Shown: in pieces, positions 51,294 through 59,857 of the stretch | Position numbering within the stretch: position 1 is the first letter of the stretch | Layout: every line of letters starts with the position of its first letter | NCBI RefSeq assembly: GCF_048066175.1 | Contig: NZ_JBLTXA010000008.1 | Location: forward strand, 186,001 to 250,000 | Length of the DNA: 64,000 nt | Origin: Niveispirillum fermenti | GTDB taxonomy: Bacteria > Pseudomonadota > Alphaproteobacteria > Azospirillales > Azospirillaceae | Reading direction: 5' to 3' | Program-made: the position numbers and the translations under genes | Notes under the pieces: generated by a model | Database searches by the model: none | Told to the model about the DNA's origin: nothing | What the model saw: only the letters and a program-made list of their open reading frames with translations

Positions 51294-52864
51294 GCGACGA
51301 GAAATCCACGGCAGAAACGATCGCGGCCCTGGTCTCCCGCCTGCCCACGGGGGCGGCCCGCATGCTCTATGGCGAACTGGCCCAGGCCCGCGACAATGGC
51401 AAGGTGACGGCTGTCCGCCGCGCCCTGGTGGAACGGATCAACGCTTCCCGCCAACAGCACGGGCGCCGGTTGTTCACCCAGCTTTTCGAGCCCTTCCTGG
51501 CGGCGGACATCGAATTGCTGCGGCCGGGCTTTTCCAGCCTGGGCATCCTGCATGCCATCGATGTCGGCGCGCTGTGGGTTCAGGCGGCGGCCGGGCCCCT
51601 GGCCCGGCTGGCCGCTGCCATCGAACAGCGCATGCCGGCCTTGGTGGCCGAGCAGCCCATGGACCTGGTGATGGCGCTGCCGGAAATCCAGACGTTCCAG
51701 GAACAGGTGCGCCGTGCCGCCATCGAATGGCTGGCCGGGGATGCCGCCCGGCTGACCAAGGCGCTGGCGGCCATGAATGCCTGGCGCGTCGCCGAACTGC
51801 GCCGGATGAATACCGGGTTTGAACCGCGCCCCCTGACCAACGAGGATATGATCACCATCCGCGGCGTGCTGATGCACGGCGCCGCCCTGCGCCCGCTGGC
51901 CCGCGACCTGTTGGCCGGCAGCAGCGACAGTGCGGCGGTGGTGGAGGTGGCGGGCGCCCTGGCGCTGCATCCGCTGCAATCGGTGCATACGCCCGAGGCG
52001 CGGATGGCGCTGTTCATGGTGCCGCTGGCCCTGCTGCACCGGCGGCGGGCCTATCGCGCCGTGGTGCCCTTCCTGCTGGATGGTGCGCCGGCCACGCAGG
52101 CCCGCATCCTGGAAGCGCTGGACAGCCATTTCGGCCGCACCTGCGCCCGCTTCGCGGCCGAGGCGGGTCTTCTGGCCGGCAGCGGCCAGCCGATCAAGGG
52201 GCCGCTGGCGGCGACGACCGTGCGCCGGCTGACCCTGTCGGCCGAACTGGGCCATATGGACGCCATCCTGGGCATCTATGAGGAGTTCGAGATTCTGGAC
52301 GACCCGCGCCTGGGCATGCAGGCGCGCGATTACATGGACAATATGGTCAAGGCCATCGAGCGCACGCTCTATCCGGCCCTGATCGACCGGTGCGTTGCCG
52401 CCGGCCGCACCATCGAGCGCGCCCTGCCCGATCAGGATGCGCTGGAATGGGCACTGGGCCTGTGCGTGCGCTGGCGGACCGTCATCGGCCGCGTCATGCA
52501 TTGGGGCACCGGGCACAGCGCCTTCAAGGAACAGGTGCTGGAACTGGCCCGCGCGGCGTTCCAGGCGGCCCTGTCCGATCCGCGCCCGTTCCCCCCCGGC
52601 GAGCGGCTGGCCCAGGCGGTGCGCATGCTGCAATTGTCCAAACCGCTGGGCGGGGCGGCCGTGGAATGGATCACGCTGCTGGACAAGGGGTTGGTGCGCA
52701 CCGTCACCGACCGGCTGCGCCAGGGCGGCACCCTGCGCGACGGTGAGCACGACCTGGTCCGGGCCCTGATGGTGCTGGTCCGCAATGAGTTGCGGCGTAC
52801 CCGCCACTGGCGTGACCAGTCACTGGTGGAACTGGACGAACTGGCCGAGGGCGTCGGCCTCTGA
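51290..52864 (+). CDS. Unknown 524-residue helical protein coupled to the response regulator
   Basis: No family recognised. The protein is almost entirely alpha-helical, has no signal peptide or membrane segment and no coiled-coil heptads of note. It contains LFTQLFEPFLAADIELLRPG near the N-terminus and a conserved-looking VRWRTVIGRVMHWGTGHSAF region in the second half. The start overlaps the receiver gene stop as ATGA (51290-51293), so the pair is translationally coupled and probably interacts. It sits beside the exopolysaccharide locus; a role in it is inference only. Confidence 0.8.
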   Translation: MSDEKSTAETIAALVSRLPTGAARMLYGELAQARDNGKVTAVRRALVERINASRQQHGRRLFTQLFEPFLAADIELLRPGFSSLGILHAIDVGALWVQAAAGPLARLAAAIEQRMPALVAEQPMDLVMALPEIQTFQEQVRRAAIEWLAGDAARLTKALAAMNAWRVAELRRMNTGFEPRPLTNEDMITIRGVLMHGAALRPLARDLLAGSSDSAAVVEVAGALALHPLQSVHTPEARMALFMVPLALLHRRRAYRAVVPFLLDGAPATQARILEALDSHFGRTCARFAAEAGLLAGSGQPIKGPLAATTVRRLTLSAELGHMDAILGIYEEFEILDDPRLGMQARDYMDNMVKAIERTLYPALIDRCVAAGRTIERALPDQDALEWALGLCVRWRTVIGRVMHWGTGHSAFKEQVLELARAAFQAALSDPRPFPPGERLAQAVRMLQLSKPLGGAAVEWITLLDKGLVRTVTDRLRQGGTLRDGEHDLVRALMVLVRNELRRTRHWRDQSLVELDELAEGVGL

Positions 52865-53252
52865 AGGCAGACCCCGTTTTCCAACTGCATTCAGGTGCCG
52901 GCGCCCGTATCCGCCGGCCGTATCCGCGGCGCGGCTGACGTCGCGGGGCCGATGCCATGGCAAAGGGACTACCACCCCGGGTCGTGGTTCGGTGGACCTA
53001 TGCTTATGGACCCGGAAGGCATCTGGCCCGTTTCCAGTCTGGGCATTAAAACAATGTGGGAGCGCAAACGGGTTTCCATGCCCACTCGCACTCGTCGGAT
53101 CAGTCTTTCAGCATTCCCTGATATAGATGATCATTGCAGAGCCGAAGGATGGCATGGCGATTATTCAGCCCATCCCTGTAAGTCATATTGCAGTATCCGG
53201 GTGTATTCTGCCGGGATGCTCAGTGCGGCCGGTTATGCATCGCGACTGCCAT
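52865..53252. other. Gene-free segment between convergent genes
   Basis: This 388-bp gap between the helical protein and the convergent glycosidase is less GC-rich than its surroundings from about 53040 to 53280. No frame with matching codon use, no clear terminator stem and no repeat copy was found. Confidence 0.5.
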
Positions 53253-54260
53253 TCAATTCTGGAAATGTCGTCGCAGGACCGCTTCTGCCGGCTTTCCCTG
53301 GATGGTGAAATCCGTGTCCTGCGGTCCGCCGGCATCGGGGTCGCTGAACCAGCGCCAGACCAGTACATCATCCATTCCATGCCGCGTCAGCGCCGCCAGC
53401 CACAGGTCCAGCACGCGGGCCTGCAGGCCGCCATCCGGATGGGCGTCGCGCTCCTCCGCGCTTTCCCATGGCCGTTCCTGGGCGCCGACGGCGCTGCGCA
53501 GGCCCAGTTCACCCACCCACAACGGCCCCTGTCGGGACAAATCCCCGGCCAGCGCCGCGATGGCCGCCTCCAGGTCCGTTCCGTCGCCCAGCGGGGGATA
53601 AAGGCTGATGGCGGCGACGTCCAGCCGGTCACGGAAGGACAGCCGGGCCAGTTCGCCGTCCCAATGCGCGACATAGGTGACGATGCCGCCATACCGGTCG
53701 CGTACCGCATCGATGATGCCGCCCCAGGCCGGGTCGGCGCTGACGCCGCGCAGCTCGGTGCCGATGGCCAGCGCCTCCGCCCCTTCCGCCGCCGCCAGTT
53801 CCGCCAGGTCCAGCAGGATGGCGCGGTAACGCCGCAGCCATTCCGCCTGGTCGGCCGGATCGGTGAAGCCGATGGCGCCCGCCCAGGTCTGCGGCACCCA
53901 GACATGCGGCTTCACCATGACGCGCAGGCCCAGGCCGCGGGCCTGCCGGATGCCGGCGCGCAGGTCCGCCGGCCCCACGGCATCGCCGGGGACGATGGCG
54001 GGATCGCCGGGTGCGGGCTGCCACAGGAAGGGGATCAGCGCCACGGCATTGGCCCCCAGCGCCCGCAGATTGCGCAGCGAGCGCCCGCAGGCATCCGACC
54101 CCAGCGGCGCTTCCGGCGTGGCGACAAGATTGACGCCGCGCCAGGGGCCGGTCCCCGCCGCACCGGCGCATCCGGGCAACAGGCCGATGCCGGCCAGTCC
54201 CGCCCCCATGCGCAACAGGCCGCGCCGCGAGGTGCCCTGCCGTTCCACCCGTTCCTCCAT
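53253..54260 (-). CDS. Exported TIM-barrel glycosidase-like lipoprotein (GH113-like)
   Basis: A 335-residue protein with a twin-arginine-like leader (TSRRGLLRMGAGLAGIG) ending in a lipobox LLPGC, so a periplasmic lipoprotein is predicted. The mature part reads as a (beta/alpha)8 glycosidase of the GH113/GTA-TIM type: GVNLVATPEAPLG at strand 1, VMVKPHVWVP, the probable acid/base Glu in AIGTELRG and the nucleophile Glu in WVGELGLRS. GH113 members cut beta-mannans. It is divergent from the BcsB-like gene by 59 bp, a position like BcsZ or other matrix-trimming hydrolases. The start is uncertain (ATG 54320 and 54293 are in frame). Confidence 0.75.
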   Translation of the reverse strand: MEERVERQGTSRRGLLRMGAGLAGIGLLPGCAGAAGTGPWRGVNLVATPEAPLGSDACGRSLRNLRALGANAVALIPFLWQPAPGDPAIVPGDAVGPADLRAGIRQARGLGLRVMVKPHVWVPQTWAGAIGFTDPADQAEWLRRYRAILLDLAELAAAEGAEALAIGTELRGVSADPAWGGIIDAVRDRYGGIVTYVAHWDGELARLSFRDRLDVAAISLYPPLGDGTDLEAAIAALAGDLSRQGPLWVGELGLRSAVGAQERPWESAEERDAHPDGGLQARVLDLWLAALTRHGMDDVLVWRWFSDPDAGGPQDTDFTIQGKPAEAVLRRHFQN

Positions 54261-54319
54261 CCCGGTGTCGTCGCCCCATTGGGCGCCCACCATCGGGCAA
54301 TGTCCGCTCCCTTCTGTCA

Positions 54320-56350
54320 ATGGTAAGCCCCATGCGCCCCTCGCTTCTTGCCAGCCTGCTTTGCCTGACCGGTCTGGTCGCCCCGGTCGCCATCGCTGCC
54401 GACAGTGCCGCGGACGGTGCCGCCGGGAACGGCGTCACGCGCAGCATCAGCCTGCGTGAACTGGGATATGCCGAGGGCATCACCCTGTCGGGCATCGCGG
54501 CCCGGCAGGATCTCTATTTTCCGCTGCCGGCCTGGGTGGCGACGGGGGACCTGCGGCTGGATGCGCGGCTGACGGGCGTGCTGGCCGATGGGCAGCGCGC
54601 CGCGGTCCAGGTCCTGCTGGCCGACCAGCCCCGCTGGACCACGGCGCTGAAGCCGGGCAGCCAGGAGGCAAGGCTCAGCCTGGCCTTGCCGCGGGCCGAC
54701 CTGCGCCAGGGATTCGCCAAGGCGACCCTGGGCTGGGGCGCGCAATGGACGGATAACCGCTGTGTCGACCAGCGGCTGCCCGGCGGCTTCGTCACGCTGG
54801 AGCCGGAGAGCGCCGTCACCTACCGCATCGACCCCGCCGCCATCGACAATGTGCGGGCTGCATGGTCCGCATTGGGCCCGCGCGTTTCCATCCTGGTGTC
54901 GCGCGACGGGCTGACCCCGGCGCAGTTCCAGGCCGCCGTTGCCCTGGCGGCCAGCCTGCTGCGCGAAGGGCGTCAGGTTTCCATCGCCCCCCTGCCACAG
55001 GCGGCAGCGCCCGACGCCGACGCCGGCACGGGAACCATCTGGCTGGCATCGCGGGCGGAGATCGAGGCGACCGGCGAGCGCCTGCGTCAGGCCGCCGGGC
55101 CGCGCGGCGGCGGGCTGTACCGCCTGCGCGACGGGGGGGAGGGGGCCGATGTCGCCCTGCTGACCACGGGCGGCCTGCCGGCCCTGGTCCTGCTGGACAA
55201 TATCGACGGGCAGAAGCTGCGCCTGCTGACCGCCGGCTGGTCGGCGCTGGCCGACACGGCTGGTGCCGCGGTGCGGGTGGCGGGCCGGCTGCCGGCGGCC
55301 CGCCAGGATGATGATGGCATCGCCTTCGCGGCGCTGGGGCTGGGCGAAGGGGTGCAGGAACTGGTGGACCGCGCCGAATGGCCGCTGCGCCTTGATTATA
55401 CTCAGGTACCCGCTGGCCGGCGGCCCGCCGCGCTGGAAATCGAACTGGCGCCCGGCAGCACCATCGGCGACCGGCCGCAATTGCTGCATGTCTTCGTGAA
55501 CAACACCCTGCTGCGCAGTGTCACCCTGCCCGATGGCGGGGCCGTGCGGCGCCTGACCGTGCCGTTGCCCGATGGGCTGCTGGGCCGGTCCAACGCCATC
55601 CGCATCCTGTTGCAGCGCCAGCCCGGCGGCGGCGATTGCCGGGAGGCGCCCCTGGCCAGCCCGGCCCAGCTTCTGCCCGGCAGCCGGGTCACCCTGGCGC
55701 CGGACGAGGCGGTCCCGTCCGATTTCTTTGCCCTGGGCCCGGCCATGGCGGATGGCGCCACGCTGCTGGTGACACGCGCCCAGTTGAAGGAGCCCGTATC
55801 CGCCCTGACCCTGGCCGCCCGCGTGGCGGCGGACCTGATGCCGGCCGGCGCCCCCCTGGCGGTCATGGTGACCGGGGAGGGGGAAGCTAGGCCCGCTTCA
55901 CCCTTCATCGCCCTGCCCGGTGCCGTCGTGCCCGGCCTGTCCGATCTGCCCGTGCGGCTGGATGGCGGGGCCGTCAGCGTCCAGGACCGTGGCGGTGACA
56001 CGGTTCTGGACATCACGGGGGCGCGGGGCCTGATCACGGCGCAGCTGGCCCGGGCCGGCACCGTGCCGGGCCTGTCGCTGTCCACGGCCGATGGCAGCAT
56101 TCCGGCCCTGCCCGAACGGCTGGCCCTGGATCGCGGCAATGTCGCCTTCGCCGACCAGACCGGCCTGCTGATGGCCTTCGACACGGTGCGCGACCGCGCC
56201 GTGCGCATCGTCGTGGCCGACGAGGCCGGCTGGGCCGACTGGCTGGACCGGTTCCGTATCGTGCTGGTGCTGGGGGCCTGGATACTGGTGACGCTGGGTG
56301 CCGTCGGGGCGCTCCGCCGCTGGTATCGCAGCCGCGCGCCGAAGGTCTGA
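54320..56350 (+). CDS. BcsB-like periplasmic exopolysaccharide synthase subunit
   Basis: A 676-residue protein with a signal peptide (LLASLLCLTGLVAPVAIA) and one C-terminal transmembrane helix (IVLVLGAWILVTLGAVGAL) followed by an arginine-rich cytoplasmic end. The middle has the repeated carbohydrate-binding and flavodoxin-like modules of the BcsB family (ARQDLYFPLPAWVATGDLRL, LHVFVNNTLLRSVTL, NAIRILLQRQPGGGDCREA). In cellulose synthase BcsB guides the polymer through the periplasm and holds the synthase. It is somewhat shorter than E. coli BcsB (779). The glycosyltransferase gene follows after 7 bp. The polymer here may not be cellulose. Confidence 0.85.
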   Translation: MVSPMRPSLLASLLCLTGLVAPVAIAADSAADGAAGNGVTRSISLRELGYAEGITLSGIAARQDLYFPLPAWVATGDLRLDARLTGVLADGQRAAVQVLLADQPRWTTALKPGSQEARLSLALPRADLRQGFAKATLGWGAQWTDNRCVDQRLPGGFVTLEPESAVTYRIDPAAIDNVRAAWSALGPRVSILVSRDGLTPAQFQAAVALAASLLREGRQVSIAPLPQAAAPDADAGTGTIWLASRAEIEATGERLRQAAGPRGGGLYRLRDGGEGADVALLTTGGLPALVLLDNIDGQKLRLLTAGWSALADTAGAAVRVAGRLPAARQDDDGIAFAALGLGEGVQELVDRAEWPLRLDYTQVPAGRRPAALEIELAPGSTIGDRPQLLHVFVNNTLLRSVTLPDGGAVRRLTVPLPDGLLGRSNAIRILLQRQPGGGDCREAPLASPAQLLPGSRVTLAPDEAVPSDFFALGPAMADGATLLVTRAQLKEPVSALTLAARVAADLMPAGAPLAVMVTGEGEARPASPFIALPGAVVPGLSDLPVRLDGGAVSVQDRGGDTVLDITGARGLITAQLARAGTVPGLSLSTADGSIPALPERLALDRGNVAFADQTGLLMAFDTVRDRAVRIVVADEAGWADWLDRFRIVLVLGAWILVTLGAVGALRRWYRSRAPKV

Positions 56351-56357
56351 CCGGTCC

Positions 56358-58268
56358 ATGGACATGGCCGCTCCCCCCATCGTCCCGGTATCCGGCGACA
56401 CGGTTCCCCCCATCGGCGAATTGCTGCTGGCAAAGGGTCTGCTGACCGTGGCGCAGGTGGAGCGCGCCCTGGAACTGCAACGGCAGTGGAAGGTGCCGTT
56501 CGGCGATGTCGTCATCTCCCAGGGCATGGTCCGGCCGTGGGCGTTCTACCGCACGCTGGCCGACCGTTTCCGGCTGCCCTTCGTCGATCTGATGGCCGAA
56601 GGGCCGGAAGAGGGGCTGGCCGACAAGGCGCGGGTGGAGGATTACAGCCGCCTGCTGCTGCTGCCCTGGCGGAAGGACGGCGATGTGGTGACCGTCGTCA
56701 CCGCCGATCCCGGCCCCAGGGCCATGCTGTTCGCGCGACAGACCTATGGCCCGCAGGTCAGGCTCGTCGTGACGTCCAAGTTCGACATCGTCTGGACCCT
56801 GCAGCGCCTGTTCGAGGAGGATTTCAGCCATCAGGCCGTGCACGCCCTGGCCGACATGGACCCGGCATCCAGCGCACGCACGGTCGTGACGCCGGGGCAG
56901 AGCGTCGTGCTCTATACCCTGCTGTCGCTTCTGCTGCTGGGGCTGGCGCTGGTGCCGATCGCCACGCTGATGCTGCTGAACATCGTGATGGCCGTGTTCT
57001 ATCTGGGCAATTTCGTGCTGAAGACGATCCTGGTCTGGTACGGGTCGGATGCCGCGCACGTCGACCGCAAGGTGACAGATGCAGAGGTGGCGGCGCTGAA
57101 GGATGACGACCTGCCCACCTTCACGGTCCTGGTGCCCATGTACAAGGAACCGGAGGTGCTGCCCATCCTGGCGGCGGCGCTGCGGCGGCTGGACTATCCC
57201 ATCGCCAAGCTGGACATCAAGCTGGTGCTGGAGGCCGGCGACCGGGAAACGATCGACGCCGCCAAGTCGCTGGGCCTTGAAGGCATCTTCGAGATCATCC
57301 GCGTTCCCGCCTCCAAGCCGCAGACCAAGCCCAAGGCCTGCAACTATGCCCTGCGCTTCGCCCGCGGCGAATATCTCGTCATCTTCGATGCCGAGGATCA
57401 GCCCGAGCCGGACCAGTTGAAGAAGGTCGTGGTCGCCTTCCGCAAGGCGCCGGCCAATACCGCCTGCATCCAGTGCCGGCTGAATTATTTCAATGCCAAT
57501 GAGAATTGGCTGACCCGCATGTTCACGCTGGATTACTCGCTCTGGTTCGATTTCATGCTGGGGGGGCTGGAACGGCTGAACATCCCCATCCCGCTGGGCG
57601 GCACCTCCAACCATTTCAAGATGGATGTGCTGACCAAGCTGCACGCCTGGGACCCGTTCAACGTCACGGAAGATGCCGATCTGGGCGTGCGTCTGACCCA
57701 GAAGGGCTATCGCGTGGGCGTCGTCAATTCCACGACGTTCGAGGAGGCCAATGTCTCCATCCCCAACTGGGTCCGGCAGCGGTCGCGCTGGATCAAGGGT
57801 TATATGCAGACCTATCTGGTGCATATGCGCAATCCCCTGCATCTCTACCGGTCGGTCGGTGCCGGCGGTTTCTGGGGGTTCCAGTTCTTTATCGGCGGAA
57901 CGATGCTGTCGGGCCTGCTGAACCCCGTCTTCTGGGGCTTCTACCTGCTGTGGCTGGCGATCGGCGGGACCTGGCTGGACCCGCTGTTCCCGACGGCCCT
58001 GCTCTATCTGTCGCTGTTCAACCTGCTGGCCGGCAACGGGCTGTTCACCTACATCTCCATCATCGCGCCCGTGAAGCGCGGCTGGACCAACCTGGCGCCC
58101 TGGGGCCTGACGGTGATCGGCTATTGGGCGCTGATGTCGGTTGCGGCCTACAAGGCGCTTTGGCAGCTTGTCAAGAACCCGTTCTATTGGGAAAAGACGC
58201 AGCACGGCCTGTCGCAGGCGACCAAGCAGGAAGTGGCCAAGGCGCTGGCCAGCATGGGGCAGTCATGA
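56358..58268 (+). CDS. Family 2 glycosyltransferase with N-terminal MshEN-like domain
   Basis: A 636-residue inner-membrane polymerase. Residues 17-77 form a T2SSE_N/MshEN-like domain with two copies of the motif (IGELLLAKG..L..ALELQ and FGDVVISQG..F..LADR). Two transmembrane helices (about 180-225) precede a cytoplasmic GT-A domain with FTVLVPMYKEPEVL, FDAEDQPEPD, TEDADLGVRL and the processive QRSRW motif; further helices follow. MshEN domains bind c-di-GMP in other proteins, and NfrB of E. coli also joins GT2 with such a domain (C-terminal there). Here the motif's first Arg is replaced by Pro18, so binding is uncertain. It overlaps the next gene by ATGA. Confidence 0.88.
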   Translation: MDMAAPPIVPVSGDTVPPIGELLLAKGLLTVAQVERALELQRQWKVPFGDVVISQGMVRPWAFYRTLADRFRLPFVDLMAEGPEEGLADKARVEDYSRLLLLPWRKDGDVVTVVTADPGPRAMLFARQTYGPQVRLVVTSKFDIVWTLQRLFEEDFSHQAVHALADMDPASSARTVVTPGQSVVLYTLLSLLLLGLALVPIATLMLLNIVMAVFYLGNFVLKTILVWYGSDAAHVDRKVTDAEVAALKDDDLPTFTVLVPMYKEPEVLPILAAALRRLDYPIAKLDIKLVLEAGDRETIDAAKSLGLEGIFEIIRVPASKPQTKPKACNYALRFARGEYLVIFDAEDQPEPDQLKKVVVAFRKAPANTACIQCRLNYFNANENWLTRMFTLDYSLWFDFMLGGLERLNIPIPLGGTSNHFKMDVLTKLHAWDPFNVTEDADLGVRLTQKGYRVGVVNSTTFEEANVSIPNWVRQRSRWIKGYMQTYLVHMRNPLHLYRSVGAGGFWGFQFFIGGTMLSGLLNPVFWGFYLLWLAIGGTWLDPLFPTALLYLSLFNLLAGNGLFTYISIIAPVKRGWTNLAPWGLTVIGYWALMSVAAYKALWQLVKNPFYWEKTQHGLSQATKQEVAKALASMGQS

Positions 58269-59857
58269 ACGCCACCATTGTCAACGCCCCCATCGTCGCC
58301 ACCACCGCTTCCCGGGATCCGGCCTTCCGGCCCATGCGCGATACGCGCGGCCGCGGTACGGTGCGGGCCTGGATGCTGCCGGTATCCATGGGCGTGCTGC
58401 TGCCGCTGGTCGGCCTGCTGGCCGCATGGCCGCTGGCCGCCGGCTGGCTGTCGCCCGATCTGGCGGACCGCTGGACCCGTGCGCTGCTGGCCACGGCGGA
58501 TGTCGGCGCCTTCCGCGATCTGACGGGCACGGCCTATCCGTTGCTGCCGCTGGCGGCCGACATGCTGCTGGCCCTGCTGCCGGGGCTGGGTGGCATGCCG
58601 CCGCCGCTGCTGGTCAATGTGCTGGCCGTCACCCTGGCCGCAGGGCTTTGGGTGCGGATGATGGCGGCGGGCGGGCATGGGTTCGCCTGGGCGGTGATCA
58701 CGGCGGGGCTGCTGCTGCTTCAACCGGCCCTCGCCCTGTCCGTGGCCGGGGGCGGCCCCGCGGTGCCCGGGCTGCTGTTCTTCACGATCGTCGTGTCATC
58801 TGCCCTGCGGCTGCATCGGGCGGGAGAGGTGAACGCCATGATCGGCCTGGGCGTGGCCCTGGCGGGACTGGCTGTCACCGATGCGGCCGGTGCCTATATG
58901 GTGCTGGCCGCCATTCCCTTCCTGGCGCTGTTGCTGCCGCCGCGCATGGTGGCCACCTCTGCCTCGGGCAGCCTGCTGGTGGTGCTGTTCCCGCTGCTGT
59001 TCGCGGCGCTGGCCCTGTTCTATGTCAACTGGGTGTTCGGCGGCTCCCCCCTGGCCTTCGCCGCCGGGGTGGATGCCGCCATCCGGGGCGCGGCCGGGGA
59101 TATTGGCGGCAGTCGCTGGCTGATGGGGCCGGGTGCCGGTTTCGGTGGTGCGCTGACGGCGGGGGCCGCGCTGTTGCTGCTATCGGGTCCGCTGCTGCTG
59201 GCCGGCATCGTGTTGGGGGATGCGGGGGCGCGGCGGGTCCTGGTCCTGCTGGCGGCCCTGCTGCTGGTGGCCATCGTCCTGGCCTCCGCCACGCGCTTCC
59301 TGGGGGATCCGGGGCGCGTGCTGGCCTATCTGCCGCCGGTCTGCGCCCTGGCGGCGGCCATTGCGGGCCGGCAACGCCTGCCCGGCGCGGCGGTCGCGGT
59401 GCTGGCCCTGGCCGGGCTGCTGGGCGGCTGGTGGGGGCAGGGCTGGTCCGGCGATGCACAGTCGGCCGGCTGGCGCGCGGCCCTGCATGGCCCCGTTCCG
59501 CAGCCCGATGAACGGGCGGGACAGGTGGCGCTGGGCCGTTTCCTGCGCCCGCTGGACGATGTCGCCATCGACGGGCTGACGGCCGGCGCCGCCGTGCCGG
59601 CGCGCGGCACGGCGCGGGGGCTGGTGCTGCCGTCCAACGACCGGTTGAAGGCCGATCTGATCACGGGCCGGCTGCGGTCGGCCCATCTGGCCCTGCGCGA
59701 CCCGTCCTCTCCCGCCGGGGCACGGGACCGCATTGCCCAGGCCCGGCCCGGCCTATGGCTTGATGCGGGACCGGGGGCCCGTTTGCTATATGACCGGGAT
59801 GGCTGGCGCGTCTGGCGCCTGGCCGACGGCGACGATATGTCTGGAGTGGTGAAATGA
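58265..59857 (+). CDS. Polytopic membrane protein of unknown family
   Basis: A 530-residue protein with about ten hydrophobic helices over residues 35-400, then a soluble periplasmic or cytoplasmic tail of about 130 residues with no recognised domain. The architecture resembles GT-C/PMT-type glycosyltransferases, and LLPLAADMLLALLPGLGG follows an acidic loop, but no diagnostic motif was found. ATGA overlaps join it to the glycosyltransferase upstream and the receiver protein downstream. A role in polymer modification, lipid-linked precursor handling or export is inferred from position. Confidence 0.75.
   Translation: MNATIVNAPIVATTASRDPAFRPMRDTRGRGTVRAWMLPVSMGVLLPLVGLLAAWPLAAGWLSPDLADRWTRALLATADVGAFRDLTGTAYPLLPLAADMLLALLPGLGGMPPPLLVNVLAVTLAAGLWVRMMAAGGHGFAWAVITAGLLLLQPALALSVAGGGPAVPGLLFFTIVVSSALRLHRAGEVNAMIGLGVALAGLAVTDAAGAYMVLAAIPFLALLLPPRMVATSASGSLLVVLFPLLFAALALFYVNWVFGGSPLAFAAGVDAAIRGAAGDIGGSRWLMGPGAGFGGALTAGAALLLLSGPLLLAGIVLGDAGARRVLVLLAALLLVAIVLASATRFLGDPGRVLAYLPPVCALAAAIAGRQRLPGAAVAVLALAGLLGGWWGQGWSGDAQSAGWRAALHGPVPQPDERAGQVALGRFLRPLDDVAIDGLTAGAAVPARGTARGLVLPSNDRLKADLITGRLRSAHLALRDPSSPAGARDRIAQARPGLWLDAGPGARLLYDRDGWRVWRLADGDDMSGVVK

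Noticed and set aside
52895..53308. A 137-codon frame in the gap after the 524-residue protein
   Set aside because: No ribosome-binding site, mixed codon use, and the product lacks any domain. It also runs into the convergent glycosidase gene.
56034..58205. A 723-codon minus-strand frame over the glycosyltransferase
   Set aside because: Antisense shadow: the + strand has GT2 catalytic motifs, the minus product is Gln/His/Gly-rich.
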